A DNA stretch of 64,000 bases from Candidatus Bipolaricaulota bacterium. Its GTDB lineage: Bacteria > Bipolaricaulota > Bipolaricaulia > UBA7950 > UBA9294. The notes under the pieces were generated by a model, which did not search any database, was not told the origin of the DNA, and was given only the letters and a program-made list of their open reading frames with translations. The translations under genes and the position numbers were made by a program. The stretch covers positions 1 through 64,000 of the forward strand of contig JAUWGE010000003.1 in NCBI GenBank assembly GCA_030606565.1, given 5' to 3'. This document shows positions 1-9,440 of the stretch, in pieces. Each line of letters starts with the position of its first letter. Positions within the stretch are counted from its first letter, which is position 1.

Positions 1-183
1 ATCCCCTAGTTCGGCAAGAAAGACTAAAGTAAATGCAGAAAGAGCGATTTTAAGCATCCCTGATCCCCCCTTAGCAAGCGGCATTGTATCGCAAAACTGG
101 CAAAAAGGGCAATTGAAAGTGATCGAGGAGGGCTTGTCCCCTTGCAGCTATAAATTGTACACTTCTCCTGGAAGGAGGATTAA

Positions 184-699
184 ATGTCGCGCAAGACCTA
201 TTACCAGTACTACACAAACGTGACCTACCTCACCTGTAAAGAGTGCCTCTCCTGGCACGGTAAGATCTCCAAAGACCCGGAGAGTTTCCCTAAACGGCAG
301 AACGGCTGTGAGCGTAAAATCCTCGCGTTCAGTCACAAGGAGCTCGACTACCATCGAGAAAAACAGCGGCAGATGCGAGCCCTCGCCAAGGCCGAGCTAA
401 GGCGTCGGGAGTTGGTCACCAAAGCTAAGGAAGCCCTGGGCGTGGATACTGAGAAGGCAGTCGACCTCCTCTCACAGGCGGCGCAGATTGACCTATACAT
501 CCCTGAGGTGGAGCGTTTGGCCAAAGAGAAGGAAGCGTTCTTCAAGGAGGATGCGACTCTGCGGGAGAGGTTGAGGAAGCTGTTTGCTCGCGCCTATTCG
601 GACAAATTCGGTTGGCCCCGCTACGAGCGCCTCCCCGAGCTAATGCGGATCGCGCGCGAGCAGGCCGGAATTAAGAGAATCAACGAACTGTTCGCATGA
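184..699 (+). CDS. conserved hypothetical protein (Cys-containing N-terminus, charged helical C-terminus)
   Basis: 171-aa ORF with aaggagg RBS just upstream; stop overlaps next ORF start. Confidence 0.75.
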   Translation: MSRKTYYQYYTNVTYLTCKECLSWHGKISKDPESFPKRQNGCERKILAFSHKELDYHREKQRQMRALAKAELRRRELVTKAKEALGVDTEKAVDLLSQAAQIDLYIPEVERLAKEKEAFFKEDATLRERLRKLFARAYSDKFGWPRYERLPELMRIAREQAGIKRINELFA

Positions 700-1082
700 A
701 CCCGCGTCTTTCTCCGGCACAAGAGCGGGGGTTGATCGTGCTTGTCGCAATTGGTCTTGTGGCAAGCGGTCTTGCCCTCTTCCTCCCTACCATCAGGTCC
801 CGTCCGCTTACACTCCTTGAACCGATTGACATCACCGGTGTCCGTGTCCTTCTCCCCACCTTCCTCGATGCCGAAGAAGAGGATGATATGGTAAACCTGA
901 ACACCGCTTCGGCAGAGGAGCTCACCTCCCTTCCTGGAATCGGGGAGGTCCTGGCGGCACGGATCGTCGCCTACAGAGAGGAGCACGGTCCCTTCCAAAC
1001 ACTCGATGATTTAATGCAGGTGAGCGGAATTGGAAGTAAGGTGGTCGAAGAGATACGCGATCGTGCCACACTAAAAGATTGA
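696..1082 (+). CDS. ComEA-like helix-hairpin-helix protein with N-terminal TM segment
   Basis: LNTASAEELTSLPGIGEVLAARIVAYREEHGPF...GIGSKVVEEIR is a classic ComEA HhH pattern. Confidence 0.9.
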   Translation: MNPRLSPAQERGLIVLVAIGLVASGLALFLPTIRSRPLTLLEPIDITGVRVLLPTFLDAEEEDDMVNLNTASAEELTSLPGIGEVLAARIVAYREEHGPFQTLDDLMQVSGIGSKVVEEIRDRATLKD

Positions 1083-1176
1083 TGCAAGTCTCTTTTAAGC
1101 TCCTGTGAGATGAGACCGATTTGCCTTTCTGGTAGACAAGGATGCTACAATGGCAGATTCAAGTTAAGGGAGGTGA

Positions 1177-1416
1177 GTGAAGATGCGGTGGATTAGCGGA
1201 CTCATCGCGGGTGGAGGCATCGGTGCGTTCTTCTTTTTCAGCTGGGTAATCCAGATGTTGTGGAACAACATCGTGGTGGGGCACTTAGGGCTATTCAAAG
1301 CCCTAAACTACTGGCAAGCAGCCGGACTGTGGTTCTTAATCATCCTGCTGTCAGCCTGGACCGGCATCGGTGCCAACAAGCGATTACTGTCGCGCAAGTG
1401 GCGCTCTAACGACTGA
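1177..1416 (+). CDS. small two-TM membrane protein, paralog of the N-terminus of 2403..2867
   Basis: GGGIGAFFFFSWVIQMLWNNI...AAGLWFLIILL matches the 2403 ORF N-terminus; similar at DNA level. Confidence 0.75.
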   Translation: MKMRWISGLIAGGGIGAFFFFSWVIQMLWNNIVVGHLGLFKALNYWQAAGLWFLIILLSAWTGIGANKRLLSRKWRSND

Positions 1417-1438
1417 GACGCTCTAACGTTCGTAACCA

Positions 1439-1465
1439 GTGGGAAGGCGCTATGCGCCTTCCCAC
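1439..1465. terminator. hairpin between convergent genes (11-bp stem, 5-nt loop), candidate bidirectional terminator
   Basis: GTGGGAAGGCG-CTATG-CGCCTTCCCAC between convergent ORFs. Confidence 0.6.
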
Positions 1466-1467
1466 CC

Positions 1468-2289
1468 TTAACGCACTAAAACGGTGATAGTAAAGGTCCT
1501 CTCTGGAGGTGCCGCCTCCCAAGGGCGGCGGTAGGCCAGGGTTAATTCACCCTGTCCGGCAGCGATCGCTTCGTAGCGGAAATAGAAGGTTCCTCCAGCA
1601 CCGATGAGCGTGGAAGAGGGGCGATAGCCAGGTCCGTCGATCCTCTGCAGGATGCCGCCGTGCGGTTCCGCCTCGACCTCCCATTCGTAACCGGTGGTCG
1701 CATTCCCGGAAAGGGCGATCATCAGTCTTTCCCCTTCGTTAAGAGTAATCTGTCCGCCATCGTCTTTATCATCGGCCAATCGGTAGACGGTTAATCCGGC
1801 TCCACAGACCAGGGCCTTCGAGGAAACACGTCCCATTTGGCTTTTCATCCCTGGCGTAACCACCTGAATGCAGGTGCGAAACTCGCCGATGCTAGTGTCT
1901 GCAACAACGCTATAGGTCCCCTCTGGGACCGGTTCTCCAAACTGGTCAACAAAGCCCCAACAGCCTGTCCACTCCTTAAAGGCCACGGGAAAAATCGTCC
2001 CGCCGTCCACTTCCCCGGATGTAAAGACAGTATTTCCCTCACAATCCAGAACGCGCATACCGGTGACAAACAAAGGTTCGCATAAGCAGGGGCACGGCTC
2101 CTCTCGCTCGATTTCAAGGGCAAGGGCACTGCCCTGCTCAAAGACGAATATCCCGATCATCGCGCGGACCGGCTCACCCGAGGAGGCATAACTTGACGCA
2201 CTGCCACTGGCCTGCGCGAAGCCCGCACCGCAAAGAAGGTTTACTACAAATCCAACAAAGACCACACCGACCGATACCGTCATTCGCAT
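1468..2289 (-). CDS. secreted protein with C-terminal chagasin-like (I42) protease-inhibitor domain
   Basis: signal peptide; GNATTGYEWEVE ... GAGGTFYFRYEAIAAGQGELTLAYRRPWE fits chagasin motifs. Confidence 0.75.
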   Translation of the reverse strand: MRMTVSVGVVFVGFVVNLLCGAGFAQASGSASSYASSGEPVRAMIGIFVFEQGSALALEIEREEPCPCLCEPLFVTGMRVLDCEGNTVFTSGEVDGGTIFPVAFKEWTGCWGFVDQFGEPVPEGTYSVVADTSIGEFRTCIQVVTPGMKSQMGRVSSKALVCGAGLTVYRLADDKDDGGQITLNEGERLMIALSGNATTGYEWEVEAEPHGGILQRIDGPGYRPSSTLIGAGGTFYFRYEAIAAGQGELTLAYRRPWEAAPPERTFTITVLVR

Positions 2290-2402
2290 TCATCATCACC
2301 CCGGGGTACCTACACTCCTGAAAGACCCCGGTTTCATGATTGCCTCCTTAGGAGGGAGAGGTGTTATAATAGGCTCATTCAACGTTCGGAGGTGTTTTAA
2401 AA

Positions 2403-2867
2403 ATGAGGTTGTTTACCAAACTCATCACCGGTGGAGGCATCGCTGCGTTCTTCTTTTTCAGTTGGGTGATCATGCGCCTGTGGAACCACATCTTAACGTG
2501 GCATTTAGGACTGCTTCCACCGCTTAGCTACCTACAGGCGGCCGGGCTGTGGTTCCTTATTATTCTACTCTTTGCGTGGGTGGGTATTGGAGCAAACCGC
2601 GGCATTTCGCTTTGGTGGCGAAAGAAGCGTGATTGGGATGAGATCGGCGAGAAGATCGAGTCCAAGATCAAGCACGGCCTCTCCCGTTGGGCCAAAGAGA
2701 AGGACGATGAAGACTGGGACGAGCTGGGCGAGAAGATTGAAGCCAAAGTCAAGCGCGGCATCACCAAGTGGGTTGGCGGAGATCCGGACATGGACTGGGA
2801 CGACCTCGGTGAGAGAATAGAAGAGAAGATCAAGCACAAGATCCGCGACTGGGCAAAGGAGGACTGA
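2403..2867 (+). CDS. membrane protein with three tandem amphipathic DWDELGEKIExKIKxGxxxW repeats
   Basis: TM N-terminus shared with 1177 ORF; three approx. 27-aa repeats in C-terminal half. Confidence 0.75.
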   Translation: MRLFTKLITGGGIAAFFFFSWVIMRLWNHILTWHLGLLPPLSYLQAAGLWFLIILLFAWVGIGANRGISLWWRKKRDWDEIGEKIESKIKHGLSRWAKEKDDEDWDELGEKIEAKVKRGITKWVGGDPDMDWDDLGERIEEKIKHKIRDWAKED

Positions 2868-2916
2868 CCAGCCGAAGCGATCATCTTGCCTCATCGACGA
2901 AAGCTAAAATGTAATC

Positions 2917-3360
2917 TTGTCGCCGTCACAAAAGGAGGTGCCAGAGGTGGATGCTGAAACGATCGTCGGGATCATCCCCGACCTGAAGCACAAGAAGGGA
3001 TTTCTGAAATACGAAGCGTGCAACGTGATCGTCACCAACAATCGACTCATCGTTGCCCGCATGACAAAACAGATGCAAAAGGCCTTAGCCGACACGTCGC
3101 CTGAGAAGAAGTATCGTGGCATGGCGATCGAAGACATCCTTTCTGAGACAGAGGGTAACTTTGCCGTCAATGCATCGGAGATCAAACGCCTCCGCGTGGA
3201 AAGGGGTGCTGGCGGCGACATCGAAGTGTCCGGCGGGCCGGATCGGCTGATCGTCAAGACGACATCCGGCAAGCACCTGTTCACCTTCGGTACAAAGAGC
3301 ATCTCGGCCAAGGAGGCAAAGGCACTCTTGAAAGAGGCGTTTGGAGAGGTCGTGAAGTAG
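2917..3360 (+). CDS. hypothetical protein, possibly PH-like fold
   Basis: 147-aa ORF with upstream GGAGG; fold assignment is a guess from strand pattern. Confidence 0.6.
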   Translation: MSPSQKEVPEVDAETIVGIIPDLKHKKGFLKYEACNVIVTNNRLIVARMTKQMQKALADTSPEKKYRGMAIEDILSETEGNFAVNASEIKRLRVERGAGGDIEVSGGPDRLIVKTTSGKHLFTFGTKSISAKEAKALLKEAFGEVVK

Positions 3361-3600
3361 GCCAAAGGCGGTACGCCTGGCTTACCAACACAAGAGCCGG
3401 GAGTTTAACGGTTTTTGTAATCCTCATGGCGTTTATCGGGATGAATAAGAGCACAAGTGCAAATTCTCTTGCCGCTCTTGTCTGCGGACTATCTAAGGGA
3501 GTGTATGGTGATGACACCTTGCGCTACGTAGTAGGGGGTTAGCAATGATTCGGTTTGCCGATTTTTTACGGGCGTGTATACTTGGCTTCGGAGGTAGACG

Positions 3601-3843
3601 ATGAAGATCAAATACGGCCCACAGGAAGTAAAAGCTGACCCAGTTGAGATCGTAAAAGCTGACGAGCCGTGGTGCGAGTATGTACTGGCAGATGGGACCA
3701 AGATACGCATCAAGCATGTACTTGGGGCGATTTTCCGCGCTTGTGATGTCTACAACGATAGCGGGGAGCCACTATACATCACACGATCTCAAAATGTGGT
3801 GATTGCCTCCGAAATACCGGATGATCTCAAGCGGGAGGGCTGA
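3601..3843 (+). CDS. hypothetical protein
   Basis: 80-aa ORF preceded by cggaggtag RBS. Confidence 0.5.
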   Translation: MKIKYGPQEVKADPVEIVKADEPWCEYVLADGTKIRIKHVLGAIFRACDVYNDSGEPLYITRSQNVVIASEIPDDLKREG

Positions 3844-3942
3844 CAAATGGCCGTTTGCTTCCGAACCCCTGCCAGGGCATCAACGCTTTCTGTGGTGCAA
3901 GGTTTCAGTGTCCTTCAATGGGTCTTTCAGGAGGCGACTGAG

Positions 3943-4149
3943 ATGACGTCTGATGATACAAGAACAAGCTTCACCAAGCAGGAACAGCCGATATATTCGG
4001 CTGTTGAGTTAATGAAGCTGCCGCTCAAGGAACGATTGAAAATTCTTGCGTGTACAGCAGCCGAAGCCGAAGTGCTTTACACAAACGACAAGAGGCTAAC
4101 GGATTTTGAAGCGTTCGGTGAAGATGACCTCTACGACACGACCCCGTAG
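3943..4149 (+). CDS. putative antitoxin partner of the adjacent MazF-like toxin
   Basis: small ORF (ATG 3943) overlapping the toxin start by about 26 nt. Confidence 0.6.
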   Translation: MTSDDTRTSFTKQEQPIYSAVELMKLPLKERLKILACTAAEAEVLYTNDKRLTDFEAFGEDDLYDTTP

Positions 4150-4486
4150 AGGAGAGATCTGGATAGTTAGTTTCGACCCGACTCTGGGGGCAGAGATAAC
4201 GAAAGAACGACCCGCAGTAGTGGTTGATGTTCCAGAAGTAGGGAAGCTCCCTTTGCATATCGTTGTCCCCATCACGGAATGGAATGCCGGATATGCCACG
4301 CTCCCCTGGCATACGAAGCTAGAGCCATCTTCATTAAATGGCTTGAGTAAAGATTCGAGTGCAGATTCATTTCAAGTCAAATCCGTCTCCGTAACGCGCT
4401 TTAAGAGTAAGGTCGGCGAGGTGTCGCCAGAAGAACTGGAGAACATCACTGCTGGAATCGCTCTTTGTGTGGGTTATGATGGTTAG
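4124..4486 (+). CDS. PemK/MazF-family toxin endoribonuclease
   Basis: RRGEIWIVSFDPTLGAEITKERPAVVV...VVPIT...SFQVKSVSVTRF is typical MazF. Confidence 0.9.
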   Translation: MTSTTRPRRGEIWIVSFDPTLGAEITKERPAVVVDVPEVGKLPLHIVVPITEWNAGYATLPWHTKLEPSSLNGLSKDSSADSFQVKSVSVTRFKSKVGEVSPEELENITAGIALCVGYDG

Positions 4487-4666
4487 TAGGCTTCAAAACT
4501 TGTTGGAACTAGATCCATAAGCAGCTCCTTCTCCCTGCGATGCGAATACCTGGGCGCAAATTCATCAAGATAAGATTGTAAGTATTCCGCACTACAAGCC
4601 GATAAATATAATCCTCATCACACTGGGGGGCTTGGCAATTCTCACTACCAAGGGGTATAAACTCAA

Positions 4667-7600
4667 GTGATGAAGGATAAAGCAATATTCCGAAGCTACC
4701 TGAAAACTCTGCATAAGATCATGATGCAGGGCGATGCGCGAGAAGAGAGTTTCTATTCTGCTCTTGAAGCCCTGATCGACGCATATGCAAACGCAAGCGA
4801 TAAGAGGGATATCCACGTAACCACGCTTCCAAAGAAGACCGAAGCGGGATACCCGGATTTCCGGATTTGGGATGGCAAGCAACACAGCGTCGGCTACATC
4901 GAAGCCAAGCACCCCAACGAAAGGAACTTACAGCTCGTTTCGGAGACCGAGCAGCTTAAACGTTATCGACATACCTTTCCCAATCTGATCCTCACTAACT
5001 TCTTCGAGTTTCGCCTCTACCGAGACGGCGATCTCGTTGATACCGTGCAGATCGCACGTCCGCTGATCTCGACAAGGCTTGAAAAGGTGCCACCCCTGGA
5101 GAAGGTAGATGAATTCATAGGGCTTCTAGAGAAGTTCTTCGCATTCTTGCTTCCCAAGAGCTATTCTGCTGAGTCGCTTGCTACCGAACTCGCCAAGCGA
5201 ACCCGATTTCTACGCGACGAAGTAATAAGTCAACAGCTTGCAGAGGAAAAGGAGCTTGGCACCGGTGACCTTCTTGGCTTCTACGAGGCTTTTCAGACCT
5301 ATCTGATCGGTGGTCTGACCCACGAGGATTTTGCAGACCTTTACTCTCAGACCATCACCTACGGCCTGTTCGCCGCCCGCGTGCGTGTAGGTGACGGGTT
5401 CAACAGGCGTGCCGCGTTCGACGCCATCCCTCATACGATCGGGATTCTGCGGGATCTGTTCCGGTTCATCTCCTTGGGGGATCTTCCCAAGCCTCTGGAA
5501 TGTAATGTTGATGACATTGCCGAGGTACTAGCCGTGGCCGATGTACAAGGGATTCTGCACCGCTACTTCCACTCGGGGGGTGAAGTAGAGAAGCTTACTA
5601 CACCCCCCAAGGGCAAGGGTGCCGACCCGATCGTTCATTTCTATGAGACCTTCTTAAAACACTACGACCCCGAGGAGCGCGAGCGCCGCGGGGTGTACTA
5701 CACCCCTGAGCCTGTGGTCTCCTATATCGTACGTTTGCTTCATGCGATCCTGAAAGAGAAGTTCGGAAAACCGGACGGTCTCGCCTCAGAAGGCGTGACG
5801 CTTCTCGACCCGGCCGCCGGAACTATGACCTTTGTCGCCAAGGCCGCGCAAGTCGCGGTGGACGAATTCGTGGGAAAATACGGAGAAGGCAGCCGCGAAA
5901 GCTTCATTCGCGATCATATCTTAGAGAACTTCTACGCCTTTGAGCTGATGATGGCCCCGTACGCAGTGGGGCACCTCAAGATGGCCTTCTTCCTTGAGGA
6001 GCTTGGCTACAGGTTGAAGCCAGAGGAACGTGTCAAGTTCTACCTCACAAACACCCTGGAGACGGAGGAATTGGCCGAAGCCAAGCTTCCCGGGCTTTCC
6101 TCACTGGCTGAGGAGTCTCACAAGGCGGGCAAGGTCAAGAAGGACACGCCGATCCTCGTCATCCTCGGCAATCCACCCTACTCGGTCAGTTCGACCAACA
6201 AATCTGGGTTCATCGAACGCGAAATGGAAGCCTACAAAGAAGCGGTCCGAGACGAACGAAATCTCATGCCCCTTTCCGACGACTACGTCAAGTTCATCCG
6301 CTTTGCCGAGTGGAAGATCGCTCAGGCCGGCGAGGGCGTTGTCGGCATGATCACCAATCACTCCTATCTGGATAGTCCCACCTTCCGTGGCATGCGTCAG
6401 CACCTGATGAACACGTTTGATGAGATCTACGTGCTCGATCTTCACGGGAATTCCTTGAAGAAGGAACGCTGTCCCGATGGTTCTAAGGACGAAAACGTAT
6501 TTGACATTCGACAAGGCGTGGCCATTGCGTTCTTCATCAAACGTAGCGTCGGGACTCGTCCCCGACGTTCGGCTCCCCGTGTCTTCCACGCCGAACGCTT
6601 CGGCTTGCGAGCTGCAAAGTACGAGTGGCTCGAAGGGCATGATTGGACCTTAACCAATTGGGAAGAGATCCATCCACACTCGGAGTTCTATCTCTTTGTT
6701 CCTCGAGATGAGGCGGTCCTCGAACACTACGACAAGTTCGTTAAGGTAACAGACATCTTCCCGGTCAACAGCACAGGGATCAAAACGCATCGCGACCATT
6801 TTGTAATTGATTTCGACCGAAACACGCTCAAACGCCGAATCCAAACGTTTTTAGACCCCAGTCTTCCTGATGATATCGTGCGAACGAGCTTCAAGCTGAG
6901 AGATAACCGCGACTGGAAGATGGCTGACAAACGAAAGTCAATCCAGAACGACAAGGCATGGGGTAGCAAAATAGTGCCTTGTTTCTATCGCCCCTTCGAT
7001 ATTCGTTGGCTTTTCTATCATTACGATGCCGTTGACTTTGGTCGCGAGAATGTCATGCGCCACGTACTACATGAGAATATTGCCTTAGTCACTTGCCGCC
7101 AGCAAAAGGGAGTCGGATTTAGACACGCCTTTGTTACGGACTTCGTCGGAGATGGAAACGCAATTTCTCTTCACACCCGAGAGTACAATTGCTATTTCCC
7201 TCTTTACCTCTACATCACCCCAGAAGACACGACCGGTGAGCTCTCTCCTGCCTCTGAACTTCTTCAAAAAACAAACCTCGCTCGGGAACTCACTGCGATA
7301 ATTAATAGGGAGTTAACCTCTGAGGGCAGGATCACCTCAGAAAAGGCCAGTGATATTGATCCAAAAGAAATTTTTTACTTCATCTACGCCGTGCTGTACT
7401 CCACCCTCTACCGTGAAAAATACGCCGAGTTCCTCCGCATCGACTTCCCCCGCATCCCGTTCACAAAGGATTACGGGCTCTTCCAGAAGCTTGCTGCGCT
7501 CGGTGAGAGGTTGGTTGATCTCCACCTCCTCCGCTCTTCTGAGCTCGATCCGCCGATCGCCCGCTTCCAGGGTGAAGGCGACAGCAGGGTCCAAACCGGG

Positions 7601-7879
7601 AAGAAAGGGCTCCGATACGAACCGAAAAGCCAGTGGGTGTACATCAACGAAGCGCAGTACTTCGAGGGCGTTCCGCCTGGGGTGTGGGAATACTACATCG
7701 GTGGCTATCAGGTCTGCCATAAGTGGTTAAAGGACCGAAAAGACAGATGCCTGACGCTTGATGAGATCAAGACCTACTGCCGTATCGTCACTGCGCTAGC
7801 TAAGACGATTAAGATCCAAGCCGAAATCGACACGCTCTATCCTGAAGTGGAAGAGACGCTGCTGCCGATCAACCTGTAG
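4667..7879 (+). CDS. single-polypeptide restriction-modification enzyme (type ISP/IIG-like N6-adenine methyltransferase with N-terminal nuclease region)
   Basis: GVYYTPEPVVSYIVR, DPAAGTMTF and ILGNPPYSV methylase motifs; 1070 aa. Confidence 0.9.
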   Translation: MMKDKAIFRSYLKTLHKIMMQGDAREESFYSALEALIDAYANASDKRDIHVTTLPKKTEAGYPDFRIWDGKQHSVGYIEAKHPNERNLQLVSETEQLKRYRHTFPNLILTNFFEFRLYRDGDLVDTVQIARPLISTRLEKVPPLEKVDEFIGLLEKFFAFLLPKSYSAESLATELAKRTRFLRDEVISQQLAEEKELGTGDLLGFYEAFQTYLIGGLTHEDFADLYSQTITYGLFAARVRVGDGFNRRAAFDAIPHTIGILRDLFRFISLGDLPKPLECNVDDIAEVLAVADVQGILHRYFHSGGEVEKLTTPPKGKGADPIVHFYETFLKHYDPEERERRGVYYTPEPVVSYIVRLLHAILKEKFGKPDGLASEGVTLLDPAAGTMTFVAKAAQVAVDEFVGKYGEGSRESFIRDHILENFYAFELMMAPYAVGHLKMAFFLEELGYRLKPEERVKFYLTNTLETEELAEAKLPGLSSLAEESHKAGKVKKDTPILVILGNPPYSVSSTNKSGFIEREMEAYKEAVRDERNLMPLSDDYVKFIRFAEWKIAQAGEGVVGMITNHSYLDSPTFRGMRQHLMNTFDEIYVLDLHGNSLKKERCPDGSKDENVFDIRQGVAIAFFIKRSVGTRPRRSAPRVFHAERFGLRAAKYEWLEGHDWTLTNWEEIHPHSEFYLFVPRDEAVLEHYDKFVKVTDIFPVNSTGIKTHRDHFVIDFDRNTLKRRIQTFLDPSLPDDIVRTSFKLRDNRDWKMADKRKSIQNDKAWGSKIVPCFYRPFDIRWLFYHYDAVDFGRENVMRHVLHENIALVTCRQQKGVGFRHAFVTDFVGDGNAISLHTREYNCYFPLYLYITPEDTTGELSPASELLQKTNLARELTAIINRELTSEGRITSEKASDIDPKEIFYFIYAVLYSTLYREKYAEFLRIDFPRIPFTKDYGLFQKLAALGERLVDLHLLRSSELDPPIARFQGEGDSRVQTGKKGLRYEPKSQWVYINEAQYFEGVPPGVWEYYIGGYQVCHKWLKDRKDRCLTLDEIKTYCRIVTALAKTIKIQAEIDTLYPEVEETLLPINL
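6543..6569 (+). repeat. 27-nt hairpin element, copy inside the RM ORF
   Basis: GTAGCGTCGGGACTCGTCCCCGACGTT; same flanks and loop as 11174-11200 and the reverse complement of 44194-44220. Confidence 0.7.
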
Positions 7880-7901
7880 AACGTCATGACTGGCAAATCC
7901 G

Positions 7902-7928
7902 AGACATCGCTCGCAACGAGCGACGCTA
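7902..7928 (-). repeat. 27-nt hairpin element (minus orientation)
   Basis: reverse complement ATAGCGTCGCTCGTTGCGAGCGATGTC: 8-bp stem, 5-nt loop. Confidence 0.55.
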
Positions 7929-7932
7929 TGGG

Positions 7933-7959
7933 TGTAGCGTTGGGCTTCATGCCCAACGA
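7933..7959 (+). repeat. 27-nt hairpin element (plus orientation)
   Basis: GTAGCGTTGGGCTTCATGCCCAACGAA: GTAGCGT flank, 8-bp stem, 5-nt loop. Confidence 0.6.
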
Positions 7960-7990
7960 ACCCGGAAGGCTGCATTTGAAAACTCACGGC

Positions 7991-8091
7991 GTCGCACACC
8001 TGTCTGCCTCGCCTGCCTGCCCCGCTGGGGCGGTAGGCAGGTTCGCACGCAGGACAGGTGGACGCGACAGGCAGGCAGGGTACGACGCTAC
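7991..8091 (-). repeat. 27-nt hairpin element split by an approx. 75-bp palindrome-rich insertion
   Basis: gtcgcacac[ctgtctgcc...caggcaggc]agggtacgacgctac. Confidence 0.65.
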
Positions 8092-8184
8092 CTGTGTTCC
8101 ATCAGGAGTTGGCCTGTTGGTTGACTTCTGCCACGAAAGCATGTGAAATAGCGGGACCCGTTTTGGGAAGTGAAGGAGGCAGCA

Positions 8185-9306
8185 ATGTGGAAAATACTTG
8201 TTGGTGTTGGATTAGCAGTGGTCTTGGCGATTTGGCTCTTACCTCTAGGTGAGCAGGAACCCCTTCGGTTCCTAGGCTCCTACGCCATCCCCGCGGGAGA
8301 ATGGACCTACGATAGCGTATCGGTGGGAGAGATCTCAGGTCTCGCGTACGATCCTGTGATCAATGTCTACTATGGCATCAGTGATGACCGTGGGGATGTC
8401 GGTCCCGCTGGCCGTCTTTACATCCTGGATATCCCGCTTGACAGCTCGGGCATTCATGATGTGACGGTCTACGATATGACCCTGCTCGACAGCGATCCAG
8501 ACACAGGAGGGGTGCAGACGTACGCCAGGAAGGCCATCGATGCGGAAGAGATCGTGTTCACACCCAGCCGCACGTTTTTCGTCGCCTCCGAGCGCGATCT
8601 TGGAGACCAACCATGGATTCGCGAGTTTACCGAAACGGGACTCTTGTTGCGGGAGATCTCTCTGCCCGAGAAGTTCATGCCCGCAGAGGGCGTAGGTGTG
8701 CGCGGGAACCTATCGTTTGAGGCGATGACGCTCACCCCGGATGGCAAGACCCTGTACGTGACAAACGAGCAGGCCCTAGAGCAGGATGGCCCCACCTCCA
8801 CAGTGGCCCATGGAACAACGGTACGCATCATCCAGTACGATCTGAAGCTCATGACATCTACAGTGACGTCTGAATACGCCTATGTTACCGAGCCGATCTT
8901 TGCGGCCCCAACGGATGGCGATTATGCGGACAATGGAGTGCCGGCGATGCTTTACATAAAGCACATCCTCCCTGCATACGACTTGTTGACGGTTGAGCGC
9001 GCTTACTCCAGCGGAGTGGGAAACGACATCAAGATCTTCGGGGTGGGGTTCAAGGGGGCCGATGACGTCAAGGACATGGAGGCCCTTCCCTTCCCATTCA
9101 CTTTAGATGCCGTAAAGAAGGAGCTTCTGGTGCGGATCTCCGCAATAGAGGAGCTATCAGATATCCCCATCCAGCCGGACAACATCGAGGCAATCGCCCT
9201 TGGCCCTAAACTGCCAAACGGGCACCATACGTTGCTTTTGGCAAGCGACAACAACTTTAACGACTCCCAAAGGAATCTCTTCCTGGTGTTTGAGATCGTT
9301 CCATAG
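8185..9306 (+). CDS. secreted esterase-like/phytase-like beta-propeller protein
   Basis: signal peptide; GEISGLAYDP...YYGISDD, DAEEIVF, FEAMTLTPDGKTLYVTNEQ, NIEAIALGP motifs. Confidence 0.8.
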   Translation: MWKILVGVGLAVVLAIWLLPLGEQEPLRFLGSYAIPAGEWTYDSVSVGEISGLAYDPVINVYYGISDDRGDVGPAGRLYILDIPLDSSGIHDVTVYDMTLLDSDPDTGGVQTYARKAIDAEEIVFTPSRTFFVASERDLGDQPWIREFTETGLLLREISLPEKFMPAEGVGVRGNLSFEAMTLTPDGKTLYVTNEQALEQDGPTSTVAHGTTVRIIQYDLKLMTSTVTSEYAYVTEPIFAAPTDGDYADNGVPAMLYIKHILPAYDLLTVERAYSSGVGNDIKIFGVGFKGADDVKDMEALPFPFTLDAVKKELLVRISAIEELSDIPIQPDNIEAIALGPKLPNGHHTLLLASDNNFNDSQRNLFLVFEIVP

Positions 9307-9385
9307 TTTCAAGCCACTGTTGGCCTTGCGTGATAGGAGGAAGGATAACTAGCGAATGGTCTAAAAGCGGCTCTTCGCTATCTGG

Positions 9386-9422
9386 CCTGCCTGTCCGACT
9401 GGCTAGGCGGGCTGCAGGCAGG
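9386..9422. repeat. CCTGCCTG...CAGGCAGG mini-palindrome
   Basis: inverted terminal octamers; same termini as 9558-9578 and 23054-23083. Confidence 0.6.
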
Positions 9423-9440
9423 TGTGGGTAATCAGCCAGG

